Assembly (NCBI GenBank): GCA_038230835.1
Contig: JBBRMM010000006.1
Coordinates: 1 to 64,000, forward strand
Source of the DNA: DASUHT01 sp038230835
Lineage (GTDB): Bacteria; Actinomycetota; Thermoleophilia; Gaiellales; JAICJC01
Direction of reading: 5' to 3'
Length of the DNA stretch: 64,000 nt
Shown: piece after piece, positions 15,552 through 23,287 of the stretch
How the letters are laid out: each line of letters begins with the position of its first letter
Position numbering within the stretch: position 1 is the stretch's first letter
Notes under the pieces: generated by a model
Told to the model about the DNA's origin: nothing
Database searches by the model: none
The model's input: only the letters and a program-made list of their open reading frames with translations
Position numbers and translations under genes: made by a program

Positions 15552-16925
15552 CTACGCGACGGAGGCGCGCAGCCGCGGCTGGAGGATGAGCGTCGTCGTG
15601 ATGATCTCGAGCTCGATCTGGTCGAGCGAGAAGTTGGTGCCCAGCCGGTATGCCTGTGGTGCGTGTTCGAGAACCGCCAGGAACGCGTCCACCAGCCGGG
15701 GCTCGAACTGACTGGCTTTCCCGAGCACGAGCTGCTGGATCGCCCGCTCCGGCGTCATACCCTTGCGGTACGGGCGGTCGGACGTCATCGCGTTGTACGA
15801 GTCCGCGACGGCGATCACCCGCGCCAGGAGCGGGATCCCGTGGCCGGCCAGGCCGTCGGGGTACCCGGCGCCGTCGTAGCGCTCGTGGTGGCTGCGGACG
15901 ATCGCGGCGACGTCCGCGTAGTCCTCGACCTCGCTCAGGATACCGGCGCCGATGGCCGAGTGCTCACGCATCTGGGCCCACTCCTGGTCATCCAGGGTGG
16001 TGGTCTTCTGGAGCACCTCTGCCGGCACCCCGATCTTGCCGATGTCGTGCACCAGACCGCACAGGTACACGCGCTCAGCGTCCTCGAGCGGCATTCCCAG
16101 TTCACGCGCGATGTCGCGGGAGTACACGGCCACCGCGGCCGAATGGCCCGCGGTGTAGGTGTCCCGAGCATCCAGCGCACGCACCATCGCCGAGGCGAAG
16201 CTGAGGTTCACCTTGCGCAGATGCACGTTCGCGCTTGCCAACTGATCGTTGCTCCGCTCGAGCTCCTCGATCAGCTGCGCCTGGCGCGCATGCAACCCCA
16301 AGCCGAGGTGCGCGGCGATCATCGGGATCACGAAGAAGATCAGCATCCACGCGCCCGAGCCGTGATACGCATAGGCGAAGAGGGCCGTCAGCGGGGCGTA
16401 CAACGCGATCGACACCGCCAGCGAGCTGCGCACCACCCGCCAGAGATCGGCCGGCCCGACGCCCCGGCGGATCGTGAGCGTTGTCGCCGTCACCATGAAC
16501 TCCACGGAGTTGCCGGCCACACCGGCAACGGCCGAGGCAGCCACGAGGAGGGCGAGGCTTGGCGAATGGCCATTCAGCACCGCCGCCGCCGCCGATCCGC
16601 CGCACACGCCGACCAGAACGCGACCGGACAGGTGGATCGCAAACCGCTCCCACGGAAGTTGGGGTGCAGCCAGAATCGCCACCCCACCCACCACCACCGC
16701 CGCCCCGGGCCCGAACAGCACGGCCGCCAGGATCAGCGGGAGAAACGAGACGGACACCTGCAGCTGCGGGGAGAGCACGAGCTGCCGTCGCTCGGCCATC
16801 GCCGCCACGAGCGCAAGGGCGGCAACGGCCGGCAGGCTCCCCACCCCACCCAGCGCAAACGCCGCCACCACCGCAGGAATCGCGAGCAGCGTCTGGGCGA
16901 GCGCGTAGATGCGAATAGATGTCAC
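15552..16925 (-). CDS. Membrane-bound HD-GYP domain phosphodiesterase
   Basis: A 457-residue protein. Residues about 1-215 hold six to seven hydrophobic segments (MASE-like sensor region). A short coiled coil (QAQLIEELERSNDQLASAN) links to an HD-GYP domain at about 245-420: HSAAVAVYSRDIA, HDIGKIGVP, and HHERYDGAGYPDGLAGHGIP containing the GYP triad. The metal ligands are present, so it should hydrolyse cyclic di-GMP. A segment of about 35 residues follows the domain. It is divergent from the strong promoter at 16963. Confidence 0.9.
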   Translation of the reverse strand: MTSIRIYALAQTLLAIPAVVAAFALGGVGSLPAVAALALVAAMAERRQLVLSPQLQVSVSFLPLILAAVLFGPGAAVVVGGVAILAAPQLPWERFAIHLSGRVLVGVCGGSAAAAVLNGHSPSLALLVAASAVAGVAGNSVEFMVTATTLTIRRGVGPADLWRVVRSSLAVSIALYAPLTALFAYAYHGSGAWMLIFFVIPMIAAHLGLGLHARQAQLIEELERSNDQLASANVHLRKVNLSFASAMVRALDARDTYTAGHSAAVAVYSRDIARELGMPLEDAERVYLCGLVHDIGKIGVPAEVLQKTTTLDDQEWAQMREHSAIGAGILSEVEDYADVAAIVRSHHERYDGAGYPDGLAGHGIPLLARVIAVADSYNAMTSDRPYRKGMTPERAIQQLVLGKASQFEPRLVDAFLAVLEHAPQAYRLGTNFSLDQIELEIITTTLILQPRLRASVA

Positions 16926-16962
16926 GATTTTACTTTCGATACATCACTCAAGTTGTCAGCGC

Positions 16963-16991
16963 TTGACATCCCCCTCTCGGGGGTGTACAGT
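16963..16991 (+). promoter_or_regulatory. Consensus promoter with palindromic spacer
   Basis: TTGACA (16963-16968), a 17-base spacer and TACAGT (16986-16991) make the best sigma-70 promoter of the window. The spacer contains CCCCC-TCTC-GGGGG, a 5-bp inverted repeat that could be an operator. A second inverted pair, GTCTCCCC (16990-16997) / GGGGAGAC (17023-17030), overlaps the predicted start. Confidence 0.8.
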
Positions 16992-16997
16992 CTCCCC

Positions 16998-17224
16998 CAA
17001 TCGGGGTACGCAGTCGACCAGAGGGGAGACAGATCATGGGCTTGCGAGGCTGGTAATTCAACAGAGAGTCGCGGCACCGTCTTATCGGCCGCGCGCGGGA
17101 GTTCCCTGAGCGCCGGGTGCTGCGAGACCGCTGAAGACCTTCGCCGGGGCGGCGGGCACTCCTGCCCCACGGGCAGCTGTAGCGCCTCTGCGAAACGGGA
17201 TCTCGACCCGTTTCGCAGGGGCGC
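16998..17224 (+). ncRNA. Candidate structured RNA or leader with a 6-codon ORF
   Basis: From the strong promoter a transcript of about 230 bases would end in the hairpin at 17182-17224. It contains a perfect small hairpin CTGCCC-CAC-GGGCAG (17162-17176) and several G/C-rich pairings. A tiny frame ATG GGC TTG CGA GGC TGG TAA (17035-17055) has GGGGAGA seven bases before it and would encode MGLRGW. No match to tmRNA, RNase P RNA, SRP RNA, or the common riboswitch consensus sequences is recognised. It may be a free small RNA, or the 5' leader of the coiled-coil gene with a translated leader peptide. Confidence 0.5.
17182..17224 (+). terminator. Long hairpin, possible terminator or attenuator
   Basis: Positions 17182-17199 pair with 17207-17224 over 18 bp with a single G-U pair and a 7-base loop (ATCTCGA). 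TTCGGCGTTTGG follows, a weak U-tract. It would end the candidate RNA that starts near 16998, or attenuate transcription into the coiled-coil gene. Confidence 0.6.
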
Positions 17225-17373
17225 TTCGGCGTTTGGTGATGGTCCAGCGTGAGGCTCCGGGCCGGGCGCTTGGAGCAGGGCGCCCGGACCGGAAAGGAAA
17301 ACGCCGGCGATCGCCGGATGGAGCACGAGGCGCCGGCGGCCACACCGCGGCTGCACTCGTTGTTTCCGATCTC

Positions 17374-17458
17374 GGTATCGGCTCGAACGGGGTGCCGACG
17401 CATCCCCCGTTCGGGCCGAAACTGCGGTCTCAAGCCCGGCCCTCTCCGAGCCGATACC
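17374..17458 (+). ncRNA. Three-way-junction RNA element upstream of the coiled-coil gene
   Basis: GGTATCGGCTCG (17374-17385) pairs perfectly with CGAGCCGATACC (17447-17458) as a closing stem. Inside, CGAACGGGG (17384-17392) pairs with CCCCGTTCG (17405-17413), and GGGCCG (17413-17418) with the CCCGGCCC run near 17436-17443. The result is a compact three-way junction about 100 bases before the next start codon. No riboswitch class is recognised. The reverse complement would fold too, so the strand rests on the neighbouring gene. Confidence 0.5.
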
Positions 17459-17560
17459 TGAATGGGGTCGAACGGCAAGTCTTCGTCGCCGTCCCTCCGG
17501 CTCGCTCCGGCCGAACCGCACGCAAGACCGTCATTTTTCGAGATCGAGAGGGAAGCCCGC

Positions 17561-19672
17561 ATGAGCGACGCCGATACCACCGGCCACGAGTCTGATCCGC
17601 AGGAGTCAACCGGGCTGCGACGTGCGATGGAGGATCGGATGCGCACGCTGCGCGAGGCCGAGGAACGGCTGCAGCGCGAGCAGACCGCCCTCCAGGAGCA
17701 GGCCAAGGTGGTGTTCGCCGAGCGCGAGGCGCGACTGGCGCGTCGAGAGCGCGAGCTGTCCAAGCGGGAGGCCTCCCTGGCCGTGAACGAGGGCATCGCG
17801 TCGGGGGATACGGGCTCCCCCCGGCGGGCCGACATCGACCGCATCGCCGAGCTCGAAAAGCTGCTCGCCGACATGGCGGCGCAGCTCGAAGCCGCGCGTG
17901 CCGAGACCGCGGACGCGGCCCCACAGGTGGCAGCCGGCGGTGCAGACCCCGAGCTCGAGCGCGCACTTGCCGCATTGACCGAGTCGGTGGCGACGCTCGA
18001 GGCCCAGGTCGAGCACGAGCGGCAGCAGTACGCCCGGGTCGAGCGCGAGCGTGACCAGGCGATCGCGCAGATGCGCGACTCCGGAGCCCTCGGCACAGCG
18101 GAGCTGGCCGAGCGGGAGGCGCGGGTGAACGCTCTCGAGGCCGAGATCGCCGACCGTGAGCATCGCGCCCAGAAGGTCGACAAGGTGCTCAGCCAGAAGG
18201 AGCTGCACGTGGACGGCGCGCGCGCCGACATCGCGCAGCGCGAGGGCGAGATCGCGGCCATCGAGCAGCGCCTCGAGCAGGCTTCCGGGACACTCGCGGC
18301 CGCCGAGCAGGCCGCCGCCACCGCACAGGCAGAGTCCGCCGAGCGGATGCGTGTGGCCGACGCGCGTGAGGCGGAACTGGCGAAGGCGTTCGACGAGCTG
18401 GCCAGCGCTCAGGGCCGCGTGTCCGAGGAGTCGGCGGCGATCGAGGCCCGCGCCGCCATGGTCGAGACGTCCGAGTCGACGATCGCCGACCGCAGCGCCG
18501 ATGCCGACCGCCGGGTGGCCGATGCGGAGGCTCGGATCGCCCAGCTGGCCGAGCGCGAACAGGAGTTGCAGAGGGTCGAGGCCAAGCTTGCCGAGCTGGA
18601 GACACGGGCCGGCGAGATCGAGGCTGCGTCGGCCGAGCTCGAGCGGCGGGAACACGAACTGCGTGACATCGACGAGCGCCGCGCCCAGAGCGAGGCTGCC
18701 GCCGAGGAGGCCAGGGCCGAGCGCGAACGGCTGGGAGCCATGAGCGCCGCTGCCGAGGAGCGTATCGCCACCGCGGACAAGCGCACCGCAGAACTGGCCG
18801 ACAGCGAGCGGAAGATGGCCGACGTGACCCGCCGGATGGCGGAGTTCGACGCCCGCCGAGAACAGATCACGGCCGCGGAGGAGCAGCTGGCCGCCGACAC
18901 CGCCGGACTGGACGCGCAGAAGCGCGAGACCGACCGCCTGCACAAGGCTGCCGAACGGATGATGGCCGACGCCGAGACCCGTGCAGCCGCGGAGTTCGAG
19001 CGCCTGGCCGCCGACCTGCGCGAGCGTGAGGCGCGGCAGGCGCTGGCCGACTCGGACACGGAACGCCGCGAGGCTCGGCTCGACCGCCGCCAGGACACGC
19101 TGGACGAGCGCGAGCGGGAGCTCGACGATCGTCACGACAAGCTCGAACTGCGGGATGTCCAGATCCGCGACCGGGAGGCCGAGGTGGCACGGCTGACTGT
19201 GCGCGCGGATCGCGTCGAGGCCGAGCTCGAGAATCAGCGGGCGGGCCTGCAGGACGCCGAGGAAGCCGTTTCCCGCGAGCGAGCCGTGCTCCAGCGCCGG
19301 CTGGCCGAGGTCGAGGAGTCCCGCACCCGCGCGGCTGCCCAGCACGACAGCGCCGTGCGCGAGGTGATGGAGCAGAGCGGCTCGGGCCGGCGCGGCCTGC
19401 TGTCACGCAACGGCGGCGGCAAGGCGATCGAGGAGCTGCACGACTCGCTGCGCGAGAGGGAGGCTGAGCTGCAGGCGCAGGAGCGCAAGCTGACCGAGCT
19501 GAACTCGGCTCTGCAGCGGCGCGAGGCCGACCTCGACGCCTACGCCCGCAAACTCCAGCGCACAGCGGTGCTGGCGACCGATCCGGCACCCGCCGACTCG
19601 GGCGAGCCGGGCGACCGCCGGCCTGCGGAGACCGACGCAGCCACCAAGCGGCTGCAGTTCTGGTCGCGCTGA
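17561..19672 (+). CDS. Large coiled-coil protein of unknown function
   Basis: A 703-residue protein that is coiled coil almost end to end: heptads rich in Ala, Glu, Arg and Gln run from about residue 20 to 660 with few breaks. There is no signal peptide and no membrane span. A break with Gly/Ser (SGSGRRGLLSRNGGGKAIEE, about 605-625) precedes a last short coil. The C-terminus (ATKRLQFWSR) is basic and aromatic. Such proteins act as cytoskeletal or polar scaffolds in actinobacteria, but no family (DivIVA, FilP, SMC) is matched. ATG 17561 has GAGAGGGA at a good distance; earlier in-frame codons overlap the RNA structures. It follows an unusually long, structured leader. Confidence 0.8.
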   Translation: MSDADTTGHESDPQESTGLRRAMEDRMRTLREAEERLQREQTALQEQAKVVFAEREARLARRERELSKREASLAVNEGIASGDTGSPRRADIDRIAELEKLLADMAAQLEAARAETADAAPQVAAGGADPELERALAALTESVATLEAQVEHERQQYARVERERDQAIAQMRDSGALGTAELAEREARVNALEAEIADREHRAQKVDKVLSQKELHVDGARADIAQREGEIAAIEQRLEQASGTLAAAEQAAATAQAESAERMRVADAREAELAKAFDELASAQGRVSEESAAIEARAAMVETSESTIADRSADADRRVADAEARIAQLAEREQELQRVEAKLAELETRAGEIEAASAELERREHELRDIDERRAQSEAAAEEARAERERLGAMSAAAEERIATADKRTAELADSERKMADVTRRMAEFDARREQITAAEEQLAADTAGLDAQKRETDRLHKAAERMMADAETRAAAEFERLAADLREREARQALADSDTERREARLDRRQDTLDERERELDDRHDKLELRDVQIRDREAEVARLTVRADRVEAELENQRAGLQDAEEAVSRERAVLQRRLAEVEESRTRAAAQHDSAVREVMEQSGSGRRGLLSRNGGGKAIEELHDSLREREAELQAQERKLTELNSALQRREADLDAYARKLQRTAVLATDPAPADSGEPGDRRPAETDAATKRLQFWSR

Positions 19673-19707
19673 CCGACGCCGTCCGGTTGTGCCGCTAGCT
19701 TGAGGGT

Positions 19708-20532
19708 GTGCCGGGGCCGCGTGACCGACGACCATTGATCGCCGCTGCGGTCTCCGTGTCGGCATATGCCGGGGCGTGGCTGGTACCGCCGGCGGTGCGG
19801 CCAGCGCTGCTGGCGCTGGCCGTGACGACTCCCGGCGGCATGTTCGGAAGGTTCGGCGGCCTGGGCGGCGCGGCGGCGGCACTCCTCTCCCCCGTCCCCC
19901 TGCCGGAACGCGCGGCGCTCGCGGTCGGGGCGCTGGTGGCCGGCGAACTGCTCGAACGGACCCGCCGGCGGGGGCGCGAGCTGGCGACCCGCACGTTCAC
20001 CGACCGCCTGACCGGGCTGCACAACTACGACTTCTTCGTCGAAGCACTGCGGGCGGAACTGGCGCGCGTCCGCCGCTATGGCGGCTGCACCACGCTCGTA
20101 CTGCTCGACCTCGACCGCTTCAAGGCCTTCAACGATCGCCACGGGCACGGTGCCGGCAACCGGTTGCTGGCCTCGGTCGGACAGGCGGTGCGACGCGAGA
20201 AGCGCGACGCAGACGTCGCGGCGCGTTTCGGCGGCGAGGAGTTCGCCATGCTGGTCGCAGGGCGCACGTCCGACGGCGTGGTCGTGGCCGAACGCGTGCG
20301 GCATGCCATCGAGGAGGTGACGGTGGCGCGGCTCGACCGGCACGACGTGCCCGATCTGGTCACCGCCAGCGGCGGCGTCGCCACGTTCCCCGTCGATGCT
20401 CGGGACGCCGAGGAGCTCTTCGAGCTCGCCGACCAGGCGCTGTACGCCGCCAAGCGCCGGGGCCGGGACTGCGTCGTGACGGCCGAAGAGCTGCGCGGGC
20501 GCCCACGACTGCCCAGCCGCAGGGCGGGCTAG
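19708..20532 (+). CDS. Diguanylate cyclase (GGDEF domain)
   Basis: A 274-residue protein. Residues about 1-85 are hydrophobic with two or three membrane segments; the GGDEF domain covers about 95-260. Catalytic features are intact: DRLTGLHNYDFF at the start, LLDLDRFKAFND (metal Asp), and RFGGEEFAMLV (GGEEF signature). It should make cyclic di-GMP from two GTP. No RxxD inhibitory site is obvious before GGEEF. The GTG start has TAGCTT six bases upstream, a leaderless arrangement. Together with the HD-GYP protein and the RsiG-like protein this points to active c-di-GMP signalling. Confidence 0.9.
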   Translation: MPGPRDRRPLIAAAVSVSAYAGAWLVPPAVRPALLALAVTTPGGMFGRFGGLGGAAAALLSPVPLPERAALAVGALVAGELLERTRRRGRELATRTFTDRLTGLHNYDFFVEALRAELARVRRYGGCTTLVLLDLDRFKAFNDRHGHGAGNRLLASVGQAVRREKRDADVAARFGGEEFAMLVAGRTSDGVVVAERVRHAIEEVTVARLDRHDVPDLVTASGGVATFPVDARDAEELFELADQALYAAKRRGRDCVVTAEELRGRPRLPSRRAG

Positions 20533-20544
20533 CCCCCCGGTCCG

Positions 20545-21171
20545 TCAGGCGGCGCTGCGGAGGTGCGACCGCTCGACGTCGAACCGGGCCGAGTGCAGAT
20601 GATCGTGGAACCGCTCGACCGTCAGATCGCGGGCGTCGCCGAACGGTCGCTCGACGAACCGCACGACCCGGTCGTGGAAGAACGGCACATCCAGGTGCGG
20701 CTGGCTGACCAGGTTGATGGACACCTCACCACACGAGGGGCACACCATCGCAACGCCCACCAACTCGTCGCCGCGCTCATGGGGCAGCACCATTGCGAGG
20801 CTGGACGGGAACACCGGCTTGATGCAGCCCTCGCGGCAGCAGTACAGCCGCCACGGCCAGTTGCCCTTCTGCACCTCGCAGCGGGCGAGCTCGGCCAGCT
20901 CGGCGCCGATCGGCTCGGTGCGGCCCGTCAGCAGGTTGCGGTACTCGACCTCGACCATCCCCAGCGGGCCGTAGTCGAGGTCGGTGTGGGACACCAGCCC
21001 GAGGTGCTGCTGGCCACATTCGCAGTCGTACGCCACCCGGTACACGGCCGGATGCACCGCGCCGGGCAGGCGGTCGAGGCTGCGAAAGGACGACAGCCCG
21101 ATCCGCGTCAGCTCGTCCTCCGGACGGTGCGGACAATGGAACCGGTAGCTGGCTCGTAACACGTCGTACAT
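20545..21171 (-). CDS. Cys-rich hypothetical protein, probably zinc-binding
   Basis: A 208-residue protein of unknown family. Cys residues come in pairs: FHCPHRPED and DCECGQQH in the first third, YCCREGCIKPVF in the middle, and CPSCGEVSIN in the second half, as expected for zinc ribbons. Start at 21171 is chosen for GGAGGTGAG directly before the ATG; the longer frame to 21204 lacks such a site. It is divergent from apt. The function cannot be inferred. Confidence 0.65.
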   Translation of the reverse strand: MYDVLRASYRFHCPHRPEDELTRIGLSSFRSLDRLPGAVHPAVYRVAYDCECGQQHLGLVSHTDLDYGPLGMVEVEYRNLLTGRTEPIGAELAELARCEVQKGNWPWRLYCCREGCIKPVFPSSLAMVLPHERGDELVGVAMVCPSCGEVSINLVSQPHLDVPFFHDRVVRFVERPFGDARDLTVERFHDHLHSARFDVERSHLRSAA

Positions 21172-21255
21172 CTCACCTCCAGTTATCGACTGCTCCGGGA
21201 GCACGGATTAGCCTCTTCGGGCCTGGCGCGCAGCGGCGCGGGATAGAATCGCGTC

Positions 21256-21780
21256 GTGGGTTCGGTCGATCTTCGCAGCAAAATCCGCGACATTCCAGAT
21301 TTCCCCAGGCCCGGCATCGTGTTCAAGGACATCATGCCGCTTCTGGCGGACGGCCGCGCCCTCCAGCAGGCGGTGGACGATCTCGCCGACTGGGCCACCC
21401 CGCGCGACGTCGATCTGATCGTCGGTGCCGAGGCTCGTGGCTTCATCCTCGGCGCCGCGCTGGCCTACAGGCTGGGCTGCGGCTTCGTCGCCGCCCGCAA
21501 GCCGGGCAAGCTGCCGTACCTGACGGTGGGCGCCAAGTACGCGCTCGAATACGGCTTCGATGCGCTGGAGATGCACGTCGACGCGGTGCATCGGGGCGCC
21601 CGTGTGCTGATCCACGACGACCTGCTGGCGACCGGTGGCACCGCCCGGGCCAAGATCGACCTGGTCGAGCAGCTCGGTGCCGAGGTGGTCGGTGTCGCCT
21701 TCGTGATCGAACTGCTCTTCCTGAACGGTCGCGACAAGCTGTACGGCTACGACGTCCACTCGCTGATCCAGTACGAGTGA
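21256..21780 (+). CDS. apt: Adenine phosphoribosyltransferase
   Basis: A 174-residue purine-salvage enzyme forming AMP from adenine and PRPP. The PRPP loop is VLIHDDLLATGGTARAKI (about 115-132); the N-terminal IRDIPDFPRPGIVFKDI motif and GAEARGFILGAALAY are typical of Apt. Length is normal for the short family form. The GTG start has TAGAAT (21244-21249) ending six bases before it, so the message is predicted leaderless. Confidence 0.95.
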   Translation: MGSVDLRSKIRDIPDFPRPGIVFKDIMPLLADGRALQQAVDDLADWATPRDVDLIVGAEARGFILGAALAYRLGCGFVAARKPGKLPYLTVGAKYALEYGFDALEMHVDAVHRGARVLIHDDLLATGGTARAKIDLVEQLGAEVVGVAFVIELLFLNGRDKLYGYDVHSLIQYE

Positions 21781-21800
21781 GAGACCGGAACTCGAGCTAC

Positions 21801-22490
21801 TCAGCCGCGTCGAGCGACGTCGCGCAGATCGCGCACGAGCAGCAGATGAGCGAGCTGGCTGGTCAGCTCGGCGAGGGTGTCCAGCTCCTGCAGGCCGGCC
21901 TCACGACGATCCGGGTTGGTTGACCGCAGGGACGGGGCGAGCACCTGCTCCAGCAGCCCTGCCTCGCGACCCACGGCCGACCGGAAGGCGCGCAGATGAC
22001 GGGCCGCCACGCCGTAGCGGGCCAGCCGCTGGCAGAGCATGACGATCTCGGCGTCCTCGCGACTGTAGGGCGTGTCCGACGGCCGGGCGCGGTGCTCGAG
22101 CAGTCCGAACTCGTGCAACTCCCGCACGAAGCCTGGATCGGCGTCGGTCTCGGAGAGCAGCCGGTCGAGCGACAGTGCATCCTCGGCGTGCACGATCCGC
22201 GGCCGGCGGCTGCCACCCCCGCCCTGGGTGATCACCTGCCGGATCACGCGCAGCGGCAGAAACTCGTCACGCTGCATCCGGAGGATGGTGCGCAACTGCT
22301 CGACGTCGTCCTCGCTGTACAGTCGGTAGCCGCCGGGTGTCCGGCGCGGCGTGATCAGCTTCTGATCCTCGAGGAACCGGATCTTGGAGATCGAGATGTC
22401 ACCGAACTCGTCGGCCAGCAGCTTGCACACGGTGCCGATGGTCAGCTTGGGCGGTGACGGGGCGCGGGCAGCTGGATCGGCCGACATCAT
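21801..22490 (-). CDS. MerR-type HTH regulator, FtsR-like
   Basis: A 229-residue protein. Residues about 15-85 are a MerR HTH: LTIGTVCKLLADEF, SISKIRFLEDQKLITPRRTPGG (cut here: recognition and wing) and YRLYSEDDVEQLRTIL. The C-terminal half is helical, without metal-binding Cys residues. Gene order with an FHA protein directly upstream (4-base overlap) matches the GarA-FtsR neighbourhood of actinobacteria, where this MerR protein activates cell-division genes. The role here is inferred from order and architecture. Confidence 0.8.
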   Translation of the reverse strand: MMSADPAARAPSPPKLTIGTVCKLLADEFGDISISKIRFLEDQKLITPRRTPGGYRLYSEDDVEQLRTILRMQRDEFLPLRVIRQVITQGGGGSRRPRIVHAEDALSLDRLLSETDADPGFVRELHEFGLLEHRARPSDTPYSREDAEIVMLCQRLARYGVAARHLRAFRSAVGREAGLLEQVLAPSLRSTNPDRREAGLQELDTLAELTSQLAHLLLVRDLRDVARRG

Positions 22491-22936
22491 CCGCCCCCGC
22501 GCTCGATGTATGCCAGCCGGTACTTGCCGATCTGCAGCTCGTCGCCGTCCGCGAGCCGCGCGCTCTCGATCCGCTGCCGGTTCACGTAGGTGCCGTTCAG
22601 GCTGCCGCGGTCGGTGATCTCGAGGCCGTTGGCGCCTCGCTCGAGCAGCGCGTGATCCCGGGACACCGTGATGTCGTCGAGGAACACGTCGGATTGCGGG
22701 GCGCGTCCGATCGTCATCGGCGACCGGTCGATCGTGAACTGGTCGCCGGAGCGCCCCCCGCCGAGCCGGATCACCAGCAGCGCCTCACCCGCATCTACCT
22801 GGTCGACCGCGTCGCCCTCCACCGCCGCGAACGCCTCGGTCGGCTCACCCGGGTCGGCTTCGATCAGGCTCGCGCCACAGCGACCGCAGAAGCGCGCACC
22901 CTCGCTGTTGTGGTGTCCGCACTCGGTGCAGTACAC
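22487..22936 (-). CDS. Zinc-ribbon FHA-domain protein, GarA-like
   Basis: A 149-residue protein. An N-terminal zinc ribbon (CTECGHHNSEGARFCGRCG, residues 3-21, four Cys) precedes an FHA domain (about 70-140) with MTIGRAPQSDVFLDD, VSRDHA and GSLNGTYVN, the conserved phosphothreonine-binding residues. The EPTEAFAAVE segment between them could be the kinase-phosphorylated switch motif seen in GarA/OdhI, though a classic ETTS motif is absent. GarA-type proteins bind and regulate 2-oxoglutarate enzymes. GTG start; five bases after the RsiG-like gene and overlapping the MerR gene. Confidence 0.82.
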   Translation of the reverse strand: MYCTECGHHNSEGARFCGRCGASLIEADPGEPTEAFAAVEGDAVDQVDAGEALLVIRLGGGRSGDQFTIDRSPMTIGRAPQSDVFLDDITVSRDHALLERGANGLEITDRGSLNGTYVNRQRIESARLADGDELQIGKYRLAYIERGGG

Positions 22937-22941
22937 GCACG

Positions 22942-23238
22942 CTACCCGTCGTCCGAGGCTGTCCCGCCGGAGTCGTCCAGTCCGGGCGGAGGCCCGCGAT
23001 GAGCCAGGATCTCGGTCAGCCGGTCGATGTCCACGTCGGAGATCGTGGAGCCCTCACCCACGTGCCGGCGCTTGACCCGGTCGACGAGCTCGGCGCGCAG
23101 GATGTCGATCTTCCCGTGCAGCAGGCGGCGCCGGTACGACACCTCCTCCTCCTCACGCACGAACTGATCGATCAACTCGCGCAGGTCGTCGTCGTTGAGG
23201 GTCGTGAAATCGGGCAGTACGTCCATGAGTGCGTCCAA
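22942..23238 (-). CDS. RsiG-like helical protein with a cyclic-di-GMP-binding motif
   Basis: A 98-residue, mostly helical protein. Glu30, Ser34, Arg37, His41 and Asp45 (EEVSYRRRLLHGKID) fit E-x3-S-x2-R-x3-Q-x3-D, the c-di-GMP signature of the anti-sigma factor RsiG, with His in place of Gln. Only one copy is present, as in the single-motif RsiG forms described from deep-branching actinobacteria, which act as dimers. It would hold a flagellar/sporulation-type sigma factor in response to c-di-GMP. It opens an operon with the FHA and MerR genes. The start may be TTG 23238 or ATG 23226; TAGACT (23262-23257) is a likely -10. Confidence 0.7.
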   Translation of the reverse strand: MDALMDVLPDFTTLNDDDLRELIDQFVREEEEVSYRRRLLHGKIDILRAELVDRVKRRHVGEGSTISDVDIDRLTEILAHRGPPPGLDDSGGTASDDG

Positions 23239-23287
23239 TCAGGAGGGGTGATGACAGTCTACCCGCGCCTTCGAAATTCCTCAAGCT

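Noticed and set aside
17035..17055. MGLRGW frame as a tryptophan attenuation peptide
   Set aside because: Only one Trp codon and no trp genes downstream, so a classical trp leader is not supported; kept only as a feature of the candidate RNA.
14646..17252. 868-codon plus-strand open frame
   Set aside because: It runs antisense through the degenerate GGDEF and HD-GYP genes and the RNA leader; composition (His/Arg-rich) is typical of a shadow frame in high-GC DNA.
16998..17458. tmRNA, RNase P RNA, SRP RNA or a known riboswitch
   Set aside because: None of the conserved signature sequences of these RNAs was found on either strand.
17606..19345. 579-codon minus-strand frame opposite the coiled-coil gene
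   Set aside because: Leu/Gly/His-rich shadow of a heptad-repeat gene; no start signal and no domain.
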